A stretch of 64,000 nucleotides of DNA, taken from Cellulophaga baltica (lineage in GTDB: Bacteria > Bacteroidota > Bacteroidia > Flavobacteriales > Flavobacteriaceae). The position numbers and the translations under genes were made by a program. The notes under the pieces were generated by a model. That model searched no databases, had not been told where the DNA came from, and worked only from the letters and a program-made list of their open reading frames with translations. Below, one piece after another: positions 1 through 8,105 of this stretch; the stretch's first letter is position 1, and each line of letters begins with the position of its first letter. Location: NCBI RefSeq assembly GCF_900102165.1, contig NZ_FNBD01000012.1:1-64000 (forward strand). Reading direction: 5' to 3'.

Positions 1-396
1 TCTGATTTTCACAATACCTTCGGGTACAATAATTTTATTGAACTTTCTAGAATTCCATGTATTATGAGTTTTCTTTTTATTTTTAAATTTATATTCACTT
101 GATTGAGCTAGGTAATTGCCATTAACGTCAAGAAAGTCCATAGATGTTACATAACTTTTATTCTTTAGATTAAACCATTTAACATAAAGAATAACTTTTC
201 CATCTTCTTTTATATTAATTTCTTTCAAGTCATCTAAAGGAACATTCTTTTCAGATAATCCAGAACAAATAATTAGCCTTGCATTAATTTTGTCAGCCGT
301 ATGTATTTCAGTGTTATTTTCATTAGTTTGTCCATAACTAGTTTTGTAAGAAAACATCAAAGAAGCAATTAATAAGAGTAAAATTTTTGTTTTCAT
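1..396 (-). CDS. Secreted hypothetical protein, C-terminus cut by window edge
   Basis: An open frame starts at the ATG complementary to 394-396 and runs through 132 codons to the window edge without a stop, so the C-terminus is missing. The N-terminus (MKTKILLLLIASLMFS, then a cleavage-like SYG-Q at about residue 22) is a typical Bacteroidota Sec signal peptide, so the protein is exported. The mature part is Lys/Asn-rich and contains short beta-like stretches (VILYVKWFNL, SMDFLDVNGNYLAQSSEY), but I recognise no family. It is followed on its upstream side by a folded non-coding element and the SIMPL gene, also on the minus strand. Confidence 0.7.
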   Translation of the reverse strand, partial: MKTKILLLLIASLMFSYKTSYGQTNENNTEIHTADKINARLIICSGLSEKNVPLDDLKEINIKEDGKVILYVKWFNLKNKSYVTSMDFLDVNGNYLAQSSEYKFKNKKKTHNTWNSRKFNKIIVPEGIVKIR

Positions 397-450
397 TTTT
401 AGTCAATGTTTGAATTATATTTCTTTATTGGGTCTTGGTTTAGCATTATT

Positions 451-646
451 GCCAACGGTTGGGCTAAGCGTAGTGCGGTAGTAAGGAAACTTTTCGTTTC
501 CGTCTGCGCACGAAGCTAAAGCTTTTGGTTTTGATTTATTTTTTTGTCTAAAGCTAAATCCCAAAGATTTAGCGACATTATAAATATACACAGACCTTTC
601 GGTTTTACCCTAAAGTCCGCATTACGTTTAGGTTTTGTTGTACACA
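451..646. repeat. Folded intergenic element with long imperfect outer stem and internal hairpins
   Basis: The arms at 464-478 (CTAAGCGTAGTGCGG) and 617-631 (complement CTAAACGTAATGCGG) match at 13 of 15 positions; the two differences are G opposite T, so a 15-bp stem with wobble pairs can form. Inside lie perfect hairpins at 485-501 (GGAAAC, 5-nt loop, GTTTCC) and 553-573 (GCTAAATC, loop CCAAA, GATTTAGC), plus a short AAGC-TAAA-GCTT hairpin near 513-523. No reading frame explains this. It may be a structured RNA, a recombination site or a miniature repeat; I cannot tell which without other copies. Confidence 0.55.
635..646. repeat. 12-bp inverted repeat, left copy, beside SIMPL gene
   Basis: TTGTTGTACACA here is the exact reverse complement of TGTGTACAACAA at 1344-1355. 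The two copies lie immediately outside the stop and start of the SIMPL gene, so they bound it like the ends of a cassette. No transposase is present, and no target-site duplication was identified. Confidence 0.55.
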
Positions 647-649
647 GTA

Positions 650-1324
650 TTATTCCGTACTAAATTTAATAACTACTGTTTTCCATTCCTGTCCAAATAT
701 GATGTTTTTATTAACATCCCAATTTTTATTTTGAAGAGCACTTAAGTAAACGTCTTTGATATTGATACTAATATTATCAACTTCTTTTCCTTCTCTAACT
801 TCGATAATCTTACCTAATTTTTGTCCAGTAAGACTAGCAATCATTTGTGCTTTTTTATTTGCTTTTTCTAAAATTTTTGAAAACAACCTTTTTTCGTCCA
901 ATTCTGTATCTCCGTATTCAATTACCCCTACTGAACCTGTTATATAGTCTAACATTTTCAATTCCGTCGTCAGTTTTTCCAACTGTTTAGAGGTATTCAG
1001 TTCAACGGCAAATCCTAATTTCCAAAATCCCGCAAAATCGTGAATTTGAAATTCAGAGTTATTTAAAGGTCGGATTTTATAATTTTTGTTTTCAAGAAAT
1101 AATTCAAGCTCCTTATACTTTTCTTGCATTTTTATCTTAGCAGAATCCTTGCCAATCGCTCCATTTTCATCATAGCGATTAAATTTGGATTCACTTATTT
1201 GAACATTATATTCAAAATTGATTGGTTTCATTCTAATAGAATCTTTAATTTTTATTTCAATAAGTCCACTTTGACCAAATCCAAAATTGGTAATAAGTAT
1301 AAACAGGTATATTATTTTCTTCAT
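650..1324 (-). CDS. SIMPL-domain (DUF541) secreted protein
   Basis: I chose the ATG at 1324 (MKKIIYLFILITNFGFGQSG), which opens a clean Sec signal peptide with FGQ cleavage; an upstream in-frame ATG at 1378 would run through the palindrome and the inverted repeat and spoil the signal peptide. The mature ~200 aa shows the SIMPL pattern: a C-terminal helix with repeated Ala/Lys (ILEKANKKAQMIASLTGQKLG) followed by a beta strand (GKIIEVREG), and a final strand VVIKFSTE. SIMPL proteins are periplasmic or envelope proteins of poorly defined role. The gene stands alone between 12-bp inverted repeats, which suggests it travels as a single-gene cassette; that is inference. Confidence 0.75.
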   Translation of the reverse strand: MKKIIYLFILITNFGFGQSGLIEIKIKDSIRMKPINFEYNVQISESKFNRYDENGAIGKDSAKIKMQEKYKELELFLENKNYKIRPLNNSEFQIHDFAGFWKLGFAVELNTSKQLEKLTTELKMLDYITGSVGVIEYGDTELDEKRLFSKILEKANKKAQMIASLTGQKLGKIIEVREGKEVDNISINIKDVYLSALQNKNWDVNKNIIFGQEWKTVVIKFSTE

Positions 1325-1343
1325 TTTTGATGGTTTTTTATAT

Positions 1344-1355
1344 TGTGTACAACAA
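1344..1355. repeat. 12-bp inverted repeat, right copy, beside SIMPL gene
   Basis: TGTGTACAACAA, exact reverse complement of the copy at 635-646; lies 20 bp upstream of the SIMPL start codon. Confidence 0.55.
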
Positions 1356-1358
1356 TTA

Positions 1359-1382
1359 TATAATGAACATATGTTCATTATA
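1359..1382. promoter_or_regulatory. Perfect 24-bp palindrome upstream of SIMPL gene, probable operator
   Basis: Half-site TATAATGAACAT is followed directly by its exact reverse complement. A second, partial copy (TATAATGAACATATGTT) starts at 1397, 38 bp away. Position about 35 bp upstream of the SIMPL start codon, symmetry and repetition fit binding of a dimeric repressor; no candidate regulator gene is adjacent. The ends also read TATAAT on both strands, so a promoter overlap is possible. Confidence 0.5.
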
Positions 1383-1483
1383 CCGCCAATTTAAGATATA
1401 ATGAACATATGTTTTATATATCTTTTATATTTTTCGAGGAATCAAGAGGATTTATTAGTTTTTAAAAGTTGTATTGCAAAATT

Positions 1484-1807
1484 TTAAATAATACTCCAAG
1501 GGTCAAAACCCGCAGCTTCAATGGCAGGAGCTATAACCTCGCTTAAAAATTCTTTCTCTTCCGTATCCAAATCGTCCCAAGGGAGCTTATCAACGATATC
1601 CCGGATAGCAGTAAGCTTAGATTCTTTGGGGGTGTTAGCGTTTACAATTGTGCTGAGTTTGTCAAGAAAATCATTGGTTGAAGTCCGTAATATATGAACT
1701 ACTTCGGCATCAGATTGGTTTAATCCTCTTTCTTCCCAATACTGTTTTTTTTCATAAACAGCAGAGTTTTTCATGTTTTCTACGGTCTCTTTAAATTCTT
1801 TAGTCAT
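1484..1807 (-). CDS. Small acidic protein of unknown function
   Basis: 107 aa, no signal peptide, so probably cytoplasmic. Largely helical by composition, with a C-terminal acidic helix pair (DLDTEEKEFLSEVIAPAIEA) ending GFDPWSII. The C-terminal part faintly resembles the DUF4844 type of small Bacteroidota proteins; I hold that only as a weak guess. Its ATG overlaps the stop of the upstream gene by 4 bp (ATGA), so the two are translationally coupled and very probably act together. Confidence 0.65.
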   Translation of the reverse strand: MTKEFKETVENMKNSAVYEKKQYWEERGLNQSDAEVVHILRTSTNDFLDKLSTIVNANTPKESKLTAIRDIVDKLPWDDLDTEEKEFLSEVIAPAIEAAGFDPWSII

Positions 1808-2067
1808 ATCAAAGTATAAGTTAGTACTACTGGTTTCTGTGCGATAACGGATGGTACTAGTTCTTCCATAAAAATAAACGGAATCAGTTTTCTAAGGATC
1901 TCTGCATATGGCGGAATTATAACTTCTGCGAGCGAGTCATTAAGCCATCGCATATTTATGTTGCTATCTTTATCAGAAGATACTTCTAAAAAACCGCTAT
2001 CTCCTTGTTGTCCTTTTTGCTTTAACCAAGTAGTTAGCGCCGTGGGTGTTTTGCTATCACTATTCAC
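1804..2067 (-). CDS. Small protein of unknown function, GTG start
   Basis: 87 aa, read from a GTG at 2067; an in-frame TGA lies a little upstream and no ATG intervenes. No signal peptide is visible. The middle is hydrophilic (QGDSGFLEVSSDKDSN), the C-terminal half hydrophobic (EVIIPPYAEILRKLIPFIF) without being a clear membrane segment. I recognise no family. The stop codon overlaps the start of the 107-aa gene (ATGA), so this is the first gene of a two-gene unit. The small size and tight coupling could suit a toxin/antidote or effector/immunity pair, but no motif supports that. Confidence 0.55.
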   Translation of the reverse strand: MNSDSKTPTALTTWLKQKGQQGDSGFLEVSSDKDSNINMRWLNDSLAEVIIPPYAEILRKLIPFIFMEELVPSVIAQKPVVLTYTLI

Positions 2068-2199
2068 GGAGCTTTGATAAATTAGTATTTGTTTATTTGG
2101 TGAAACTCAAAGGCTATAAAAATTTATTTCAAGATTATATATTTTCGCAGCAGCTGTTTTCTAAAAATAACCCTACGCTAAAAAGAAAGCACTTAGCAC

Positions 2200-3408
2200 T
2201 TACTCAATAAATAGGAGCTGCGTATCACTACTATAACTTTCTTTACCGTCATAGGGAATGGCAATTTTTTCGGTTTTAGTTTTAAGATTATAAGTAATTA
2301 GGCCTTCTTTCGCATAAAAATATAAAGAGCCATTATGTATTTGAATATTCGAGGTAGGCTGGTGATTGACCTTTATTTTGTTCAAGACGGTATCTTCAGT
2401 AGCCATAGAAAAAATCAGTTTATCGTTGGTATACCCATATAAGGTTTCATTTATTTTTTCAAAATGTTTGATATCGCCCTCAATTGTTTTTTTCCAAGTT
2501 AGGCTGCCGTCAGTTGCATTTAGACAATATATGCCGGATTCATCCCCGTTAGTTTCTGTAGCAAAATAAACGGCATTGTTCGCTACAAAAATCTTATCGC
2601 CTACTTTATAATATTCTTCATCAAATACAAACTCCCATTGTTGCTCAAATGCTTCAGGTAATAGACCAACTATTTTATCACCGCGACTAAAAGGAACAAT
2701 AATTAAATTTCCGTCTGTGGCTGGTTTTCCAAGGTTGGTACTAAAATTCTTTTGGTATAAAGCTTTTCCGGTAGCTAGTTCAAAAGTATTTATTAGCGGA
2801 TCATTGTTTATGGATACTATATCATTTACAATTAACCTTGGTTCATAGCTATGCGGTGATCCTAAGCTATAGTTCCATGCTAATGTACCGTTAGAAGCAT
2901 TTATCGCATAGACGTTACTATTGGTTCTAGAGGTAAGTACCAATTTGTTGTTTACCGGAGTTAAGGATTGAGAGGTAAAGTGTAATTTTTCCTGGTCCAT
3001 ACCTACTTTATCTTCCCAGAATAGTGTACCGTCTGTTGCATTTATGGCATAAATATATCCTGTCATATAGGCGGTAAACACAACGCCATCTTTATAGAAA
3101 AACTGATTGCCACCGTTGCTAAGCCTTAGCGTATCTGCAGGCGTAAAAGACCACTGCTTGTCTAAATTTACGTTGTAGCATTCCAAAGTACCATCATACC
3201 TATTTATGAGTAACAACTCTTTAACTGCTGTATTGTAGGTTAATTTTTTGTGGGAAGTATTATGCAACCAGTCTTCCGCGGTTAAAATAGTGTTGTTAGA
3301 AAAATTTGATTCATCGGGTTCATTTGATTCGATAGCAGCCATAATCTCTTGACCGAAAGAATAATTAGTTTATGTGATAAGGAAGAGGAGAAGGATTAGT
3401 TTTTTCAT
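2200..3408 (-). pseudogene. PQQ-type beta-propeller protein with stop codon in signal peptide
   Basis: From 3342 down the frame codes 380 aa of outer-membrane-associated PQQ-like propeller repeats: YAINATDGTLFWEDK, YAINASNGTLAWNYS and CLNATDGSLTWKK are successive blades of the A-x-D/N-G-x-x-x-W type. The natural start is the ATG at 3408, which opens MKKLILLLFLIT, but codon 13 is TAA (3370-3372); the same frame then continues TNYSFGQEI into the ORF. Without readthrough only an internal start (ATG at 3342) remains, giving a protein without export signal. So the gene is either inactivated, recently mutated, or carries a sequence error. The propeller itself is intact to its stop. Confidence 0.75.
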
Positions 3409-3466
3409 GGGTTGTTTTTAAGTTGTTGCTATGATTATACTGGACGTTTACAACGTTTATCTTTGG

Positions 3467-4054
3467 TTAATTATTTGGACTATTTTTTTCAAGATCATAT
3501 TCAGTAATGAATTCCTTATACAACTGTTCTAATTTAAGTTCACTATTTAGTAAGTTTTTGAGATGTAAGACAATTAGTTTTTTACTTTCTTCAGAAGCTA
3601 CAAAAAGGTTTGGATACAAATAATCCATAAGCTTGTCCATTTTAGTTTCTATAAGTTTTGAAGTAGATTCTATTTCTATGAGTCTAGACATCATTTTAAA
3701 ATCAATTGCATTTATTTGATTTTTCTTGTAAAATTCCAATCCAGAATTACTCAGCGCAATCCCTTGTATTCCTCCGCCTTTTTCAATAATAAGATCGCTA
3801 ATCGTGATTGTATCAGCACTATATTTCTTAATGGAATCTATTAAAACGTTCTGTGTTTCTATAATACTTTTTAAATTTGAGAAATTAGATTGCACTTCGT
3901 TTTTAACGGTTTCTACAGATGCCCTATAATACGTTCTTGCCTGGCTATTTTCTTTATAATTGCTAATAAGTAATGCAATGAGCACGCCAGCCGTAATTAT
4001 CGTTAATTCTTTTAGGTAGCCTTTGATTTTTGATGCTATTAATTTGATCTTCAT
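3467..4054 (-). CDS. DUF6090-like membrane-anchored protein
   Basis: 195 aa. The basic N-terminus (MKIKLIASKIKGYLKE) leads into one membrane helix (LTIITAGVLIALLISN) and then YKENSQAR. This arrangement, a helix ending in an N-Y/W-x-E-N motif, is characteristic of the DUF6090 type of Bacteroidota proteins. The rest is a helical extracytoplasmic or cytoplasmic domain with coiled-coil-like stretches (SIIETQNVLIDSIKKY). Function unknown. It lies between the propeller gene and the SUFU gene on the same strand with short gaps. Confidence 0.65.
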   Translation of the reverse strand: MKIKLIASKIKGYLKELTIITAGVLIALLISNYKENSQARTYYRASVETVKNEVQSNFSNLKSIIETQNVLIDSIKKYSADTITISDLIIEKGGGIQGIALSNSGLEFYKKNQINAIDFKMMSRLIEIESTSKLIETKMDKLMDYLYPNLFVASEESKKLIVLHLKNLLNSELKLEQLYKEFITEYDLEKNSPNN

Positions 4055-4089
4055 TTTAACGTTTAAAAATAGATATTAAGTTGATGTTT

Positions 4090-4671
4090 TTATTCAGAAA
4101 TTAGTTTTCTATTCACATCATACATATCAAAATTAGGATGTTTCCAAAATTTTTCAAGACCATTTTGGTTGATATACGCTATTTCAGAAGCATAGATTGG
4201 ATAAAGGCCGGCAATGGTAATATTATAATCTAATCCAACATCTATATTCGTGAAGTCTTTTTTATCTAAAATTGATGGTGCAAAAACAAGAAATGAATCC
4301 ATATTAGATTCTTCAGATATTTTTTCTCTAAAGTTGATAGTATTACTATAACTAAAAGGACAATTACCTCTTAAGCTATTTGCTAAATATCCAGCCACTT
4401 GTGCCCAAGTCGTGTCTTTAGAATCAACCGTTATAATTAATTCTGGTCTTCCAAATTCCCAAGCAGGATGATCTACGAGAGAAAGGCCATAGGTTATTCC
4501 AGTGATCATTCCTTTTTCAGGAACATCTTTATACACTATACTCGTAACACCCGCAATTCCATCTATTTCAGATACGTTTCTAAAGTATTCGGGTTCGACC
4601 TGAAAAATTCTGTCTAGATGATCCATGAATTTTTCAACAGGAGTTTTATTCTCAGGTAATTCTTGTGACAT
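4090..4671 (-). CDS. Suppressor-of-fused (SUFU) domain protein
   Basis: 193 aa, no signal peptide. Nearly the whole length matches the bacterial SUFU-like fold: VEKFMDHLDRIF near the start, then DHPAWEFGRPELIITV, and the closing segment PIYASEIAYINQNGLEKFW with HPNFDMYDVNR. Bacterial SUFU-domain proteins are often immunity proteins of polymorphic toxin systems; no toxin gene is visible nearby, so that role is only a possibility here. Gap of 35 bp to the DUF6090-like gene. Confidence 0.75.
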   Translation of the reverse strand: MSQELPENKTPVEKFMDHLDRIFQVEPEYFRNVSEIDGIAGVTSIVYKDVPEKGMITGITYGLSLVDHPAWEFGRPELIITVDSKDTTWAQVAGYLANSLRGNCPFSYSNTINFREKISEESNMDSFLVFAPSILDKKDFTNIDVGLDYNITIAGLYPIYASEIAYINQNGLEKFWKHPNFDMYDVNRKLISE

Positions 4672-5020
4672 AACTAATAGCGTTATTTTTTTTTTAAAAG
4701 TAGTACCCCTTAGATGAGTTAACGTCGAGAAGCAATAGTTGCTTCTAAAAATAACTATTATTTTCTTTATTAATTCAGCATTTAGATGAAGAAGTTGAAT
4801 TTTTTTCTATAGCTAATTTATTTTGGGTTATTCAGAACGAAGGCTATATGGGTATATGCCGTAGTTGTAGATTATCAGAGTATTGTATATTTCCATGGTT
4901 GAAATGATTGCCGCATAAAAAAAGTGTTGACTGTAGTTCGTTTGACATTACAAACGCTACAACCAACACTTTAGAATACGTTACCCTAGAGAGGGACTTA
5001 CAACAGCTATGTTTTAGAGC
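4672..5020. other. Intergenic stretch of 349 bp
   Basis: No convincing reading frame. It holds an 8-bp perfect hairpin at 4728-4746 (AGAAGCAA, TAG, TTGCTTCT) and the terminator of the flavin oxidoreductase gene at 4913-4972. The remaining AT-rich sequence upstream of the SUFU gene presumably carries its promoter, but I see no clear TAnnTTTG box. Confidence 0.5.
4913..4972 (-). terminator. Terminator of LLM oxidoreductase gene
   Basis: AAAGTGTTG (4921-4929) pairs with CAACACTTT (4964-4972), and inner TGTAG/CTACA and GTTTG/CAAAC pairs extend the stem. On the minus strand the stem is followed by a run of T (A-run at 4917-4923 on the plus strand), the arrangement of an intrinsic terminator for the gene ending at 5021. 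Confidence 0.75.
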
Positions 5021-6037
5021 TTAGGCACTTTCCGCATTTAGCTCTTGCATGATTTCTGCAAATAATTGATATGAATTTATACGGTCTTCTGCACTGTAAA
5101 TATTAGTCACCGCTATAAGCTCATCAACTTTAGTCGCCGATATAAATTGTGCCACTTGTTTTTTTACTTTCGCTTTGCTTCCTATAAAAGAATATTTAAG
5201 CATCTGGTCTACTGCAGGGTGTTTTGCCATTTCTCTTAATTCTGGCGTCATAGGAGTAGGGGGTTGCATAAAATCTCTCTTCCCTGTCAGAAGCCCAATA
5301 ATAATTTTGTATAAGGATGTGGCTATGGTTTCCGCTTCCTCATCCGTATCTGCTACAATAACATTAACTCCTGCCATGGTGTAGGGTTTTGCTAAATAAG
5401 GCGAAGGGGTAAATTCTTCGTGATAAATTTTTAAGGCATCAAATAACTTAGCGGTAGCAAAATGGCTTGCAAAGGCATAGGGTAATCCTTTTTTAGCAGA
5501 CAAATGTGCGCTGTCTGTACTAGAGCCCAAAATGTACAATGGCACAGGAACCCCTTCTGCAACGGTGGCACGTACGCGGGCATTTCTATTTTCTTCCGCA
5601 AAATACTTTTGAATTTCGCCTACCTCTTCTGGAAATGTAAATGCTGCTTGGCGATGGTCTGAACGTATGGCTTGTGCCGTTTCTTGATCTGTTCCTGGTG
5701 CTCTTCCTAAACCTAAATCGATCCGATTAGGGTACAAGGTACCCAAGGTGCCAAACTGCTCTGCAATAATAAGCGGAGAATGGTTAGGGAGCATAATACC
5801 CCCGGAACCAACTTTAATTGTTTTAGTGCCTTCTGCTACATAACCAATAAGCACAGCGGTAGCTGCACTCCCAATATGATCAGAATTATGATGCTCTGCG
5901 AGCCAGAAGCGAGTGTAGCCCACTTCTTCCGCTTTTTGGGCTAAGGTTAATGTGTTTTTAAAAGTTTCGTTTAATGTGTTGCCCTTAGATACTATGGCTA
6001 GATCTAAAACAGAATAGGCTATATTTTTTGTTGACAT
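5021..6037 (-). CDS. LLM-class flavin-dependent oxidoreductase (luciferase-like)
   Basis: 338 aa, cytoplasmic, full length for the luciferase-like monooxygenase family. The N-terminal segment ending in [18 protein letters not shown] is the hallmark FMN-site motif, followed by [20 protein letters not shown] and [20 protein letters not shown], all typical of the single-component MsnO8-like branch. The substrate is not predictable. Monocistronic: a hairpin terminator follows and a 7-bp inverted repeat sits in the upstream region. Confidence 0.88.
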   Translation of the reverse strand: MSTKNIAYSVLDLAIVSKGNTLNETFKNTLTLAQKAEEVGYTRFWLAEHHNSDHIGSAATAVLIGYVAEGTKTIKVGSGGIMLPNHSPLIIAEQFGTLGTLYPNRIDLGLGRAPGTDQETAQAIRSDHRQAAFTFPEEVGEIQKYFAEENRNARVRATVAEGVPVPLYILGSSTDSAHLSAKKGLPYAFASHFATAKLFDALKIYHEEFTPSPYLAKPYTMAGVNVIVADTDEEAETIATSLYKIIIGLLTGKRDFMQPPTPMTPELREMAKHPAVDQMLKYSFIGSKAKVKKQVAQFISATKVDELIAVTNIYSAEDRINSYQLFAEIMQELNAESA

Positions 6038-6073
6038 ATGCTTAAATTTTTTTGAAAAAATGTTACAAAGTAA

Positions 6074-6096
6074 TAGATTCTTTACATTGGAATCTA
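6074..6096. promoter_or_regulatory. Inverted repeat upstream of LLM gene, possible operator
   Basis: TAGATTC (6074-6080), 9-bp spacer, GAATCTA (6090-6096). It lies 37-59 bp upstream of the start codon, next to a weak promoter-like TTACTTTG on the minus strand. The symmetry could bind a repressor; nothing else supports it. Confidence 0.3.
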
Positions 6097-6209
6097 CTTA
6101 TAATTTCATAAAAATTAGTCGTAACAAAACACCAGAAATTACACCTGCGTACCTAAATATAACCTTAGCTGCATAGCTTGTCTAGAACCATCGTTTTTTG
6201 TTTAAAAAA

Positions 6210-7244
6210 TTAATCTATACCGTAGGTGTCTAACAAGTATTTAAGAGCGGTATCTAATACCTTATCTTCTTTAGCTGCAATATTTTCTACTGTGTTTTTT
6301 ACGTACATGTCTGGGATATGTCCAATACCGTCTAAGCTTTCGCCATTAGGGAGTAAAACTTTCTGTATAGAATACCTATAATGCCACCCGTTGGGTAAAA
6401 AGCGCATATTGCTTATGGTAGAAAAATCGCCCGCGGTGGTATCACCAATTTGAGTTACATGCTCAAAAGATTTCATATGCAGCAAAAATATTTCTCCGGC
6501 ACTAATAGTTTTCCTATCCGTAAGTATGACAACCGGTTTAGAAAATGTTTGGCTCGGATCATACGCAGTGTAATAGTTCTTTTTTGCATCAAAATCATCA
6601 TGGTTAGGGCCATCACGGGTAGCTACCGTATAAATTAGATGTTTCCCATCTGAAAAAGCTTTTGCCATTGCTGCGGCATAGCGATCATCTCCTCCTGTAT
6701 TTTGCCGTACATCTAGTAGAATAGCCTCCACATTTGAAAACTCCTCTATAATAGTATGGATACTAGCGGGGTTTTGTCCATCCATGGAGCCTAAATAAAT
6801 ATACCCTATGTTTTTGCCTTTTATCTTTCCATACGCTAACTGATCTTCAGAGCTAACTTCTTTTAGCCCTTCTACATAGGAAGTGCGTATCAATTCTTCA
6901 CTAATTTCAGCTATAGATTGCTCGTTTAAAGCATAGCCAGAACGGTAGCTGTACCCATTACCATCATACAAAACGGTATGGCTATCGTCTAAATTTTCAA
7001 TGAGGCTAGCGAGAAGGTTCCATAAGTCGGCTTCCGAGAGTCCTTCATGTACCTTGGGTTGGTAGCTGCTGTAGAGGGCATCCCAATCTATACTTCGGAC
7101 ATCAAATAAGCTATAATGTTGGTCAAAATCGGTCCAAAAAAGTTCAAAAGTCGCGCTATTGGTCAGTGGTTCTTCCTTGGATATAAAAGTTTTGGCACAA
7201 GAAACGAGTAGTACTAGAGTACCTATTAGAATGATCTTTTTCAT
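6210..7244 (-). CDS. S41 family peptidase, lipoprotein
   Basis: The start at 7244 gives MKKIILIGTLVLLVSCAK, a lipoprotein signal with LVSC lipobox; an ATG 21 bp upstream would overlap the preceding gene and spoil this. The ~340-aa protein has a C-terminal-processing-peptidase (tail-specific protease) core: GYIYLGSMDG, EAILLDVRQNTGGDD, then VVILTDRKTISAGEIFLL with the nucleophile Ser at about residue 246. No PDZ domain is evident between the N-terminal region and the core, as in the shorter S41 proteins of Bacteroidota. It starts one base after the stop of the outer-membrane-type protein gene, so the two form an operon. Confidence 0.85.
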   Translation of the reverse strand: MKKIILIGTLVLLVSCAKTFISKEEPLTNSATFELFWTDFDQHYSLFDVRSIDWDALYSSYQPKVHEGLSEADLWNLLASLIENLDDSHTVLYDGNGYSYRSGYALNEQSIAEISEELIRTSYVEGLKEVSSEDQLAYGKIKGKNIGYIYLGSMDGQNPASIHTIIEEFSNVEAILLDVRQNTGGDDRYAAAMAKAFSDGKHLIYTVATRDGPNHDDFDAKKNYYTAYDPSQTFSKPVVILTDRKTISAGEIFLLHMKSFEHVTQIGDTTAGDFSTISNMRFLPNGWHYRYSIQKVLLPNGESLDGIGHIPDMYVKNTVENIAAKEDKVLDTALKYLLDTYGID

Positions 7245-7245
7245 A

Positions 7246-8022
7246 TTAAAATTTATAAAGTACACTTGTAGAAATGCGGTTAGAAATGCTTTTGTATTCT
7301 TGTTCTTGGTCTACCTTTTGAAGACTGAAGTCATAGTTTACATTCCAATTAAAATGTGCTAAAATTTCCCGACTATAATTGATGTTCCAGGTAATGGCTT
7401 TGTAGCTTTCAAATGAAGCTAATTTTCCATTAAAAATAATAGCAGCAGGATTGTCTTGGTGTGCTATGATAAACTCGTCGATGCCATTGTACGGCGGTCT
7501 ACTCAAAAATTGTACTACAGGAATACCTACCGTAGTTCCTATTCGCTGCTTGTCGTTTATTTTGGTTTTTACTGCTCCAGAAAGCGATAATCCATTAGTG
7601 GCGATATAGCTAAAAGCATCTTGGTCTTTCCAATCTAAATAGGTAATCTTTAAACCATAGGCACCACCTAAGTAAAATTTTGTTACAGCATCTGAAGCGG
7701 CTAAATTTTTTAAGTAGGAGATTCCTACATCGACAAAATAGTGATCGCTAGTGAAGTCATCATTAGCGCCAGATTTTAAAGAATTATTTCCGTATGTAAG
7801 GGCTATTTTTAAAATGTTTTCCTTTCTTTGTTCATAAAATAAAGTATAAAATAGCCCTTGACCTTTCTGGTGTAAAGGCGAAAAATTCTGATCGCTGATA
7901 TGGTCAAAACTATAGCCTAAACCTATGCCAATATAATGGGTAGGAAAAGATTCTTGGGCTTGTGCTAACACACTAGGGTGTCTACAGAAGAGTAAAAAGA
8001 ATAAGGTAAGCGCTGTCTTCAT
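7246..8022 (-). CDS. Outer-membrane beta-barrel-type protein, unknown function
   Basis: 258 aa with a signal peptide (MKTALTLFFLLFC to VLAQAQ). The mature protein alternates polar and hydrophobic residues in strands (HYIGIGLGYSFDHIS, KFYLGGAYGLKITYLDW, WNINYSREILAHFNWNVNYDFSL) and ends in a strand with C-terminal Phe (ISTSVLYKF), the classic sign of an outer membrane barrel recognised by the BAM complex. Family not recognised. Lies directly upstream of the S41 lipoprotein gene and 83 bp downstream of the AraC-type regulator's restored end. Confidence 0.7.
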   Translation of the reverse strand: MKTALTLFFLLFCRHPSVLAQAQESFPTHYIGIGLGYSFDHISDQNFSPLHQKGQGLFYTLFYEQRKENILKIALTYGNNSLKSGANDDFTSDHYFVDVGISYLKNLAASDAVTKFYLGGAYGLKITYLDWKDQDAFSYIATNGLSLSGAVKTKINDKQRIGTTVGIPVVQFLSRPPYNGIDEFIIAHQDNPAAIIFNGKLASFESYKAITWNINYSREILAHFNWNVNYDFSLQKVDQEQEYKSISNRISTSVLYKF

Positions 8023-8105
8023 GAGTTCTTAAGATTTTGATTGATAGCTCAATAGTACAATCAACCAAGACATTACGAGTCCCAAAAAGTTAGATTATGA
8101 TTAAT

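Noticed and set aside
451-1355. Insertion sequence around the SIMPL gene
   Set aside because: Inverted repeats exist but there is no transposase, and no target duplication was identified; described instead as a possible cassette.
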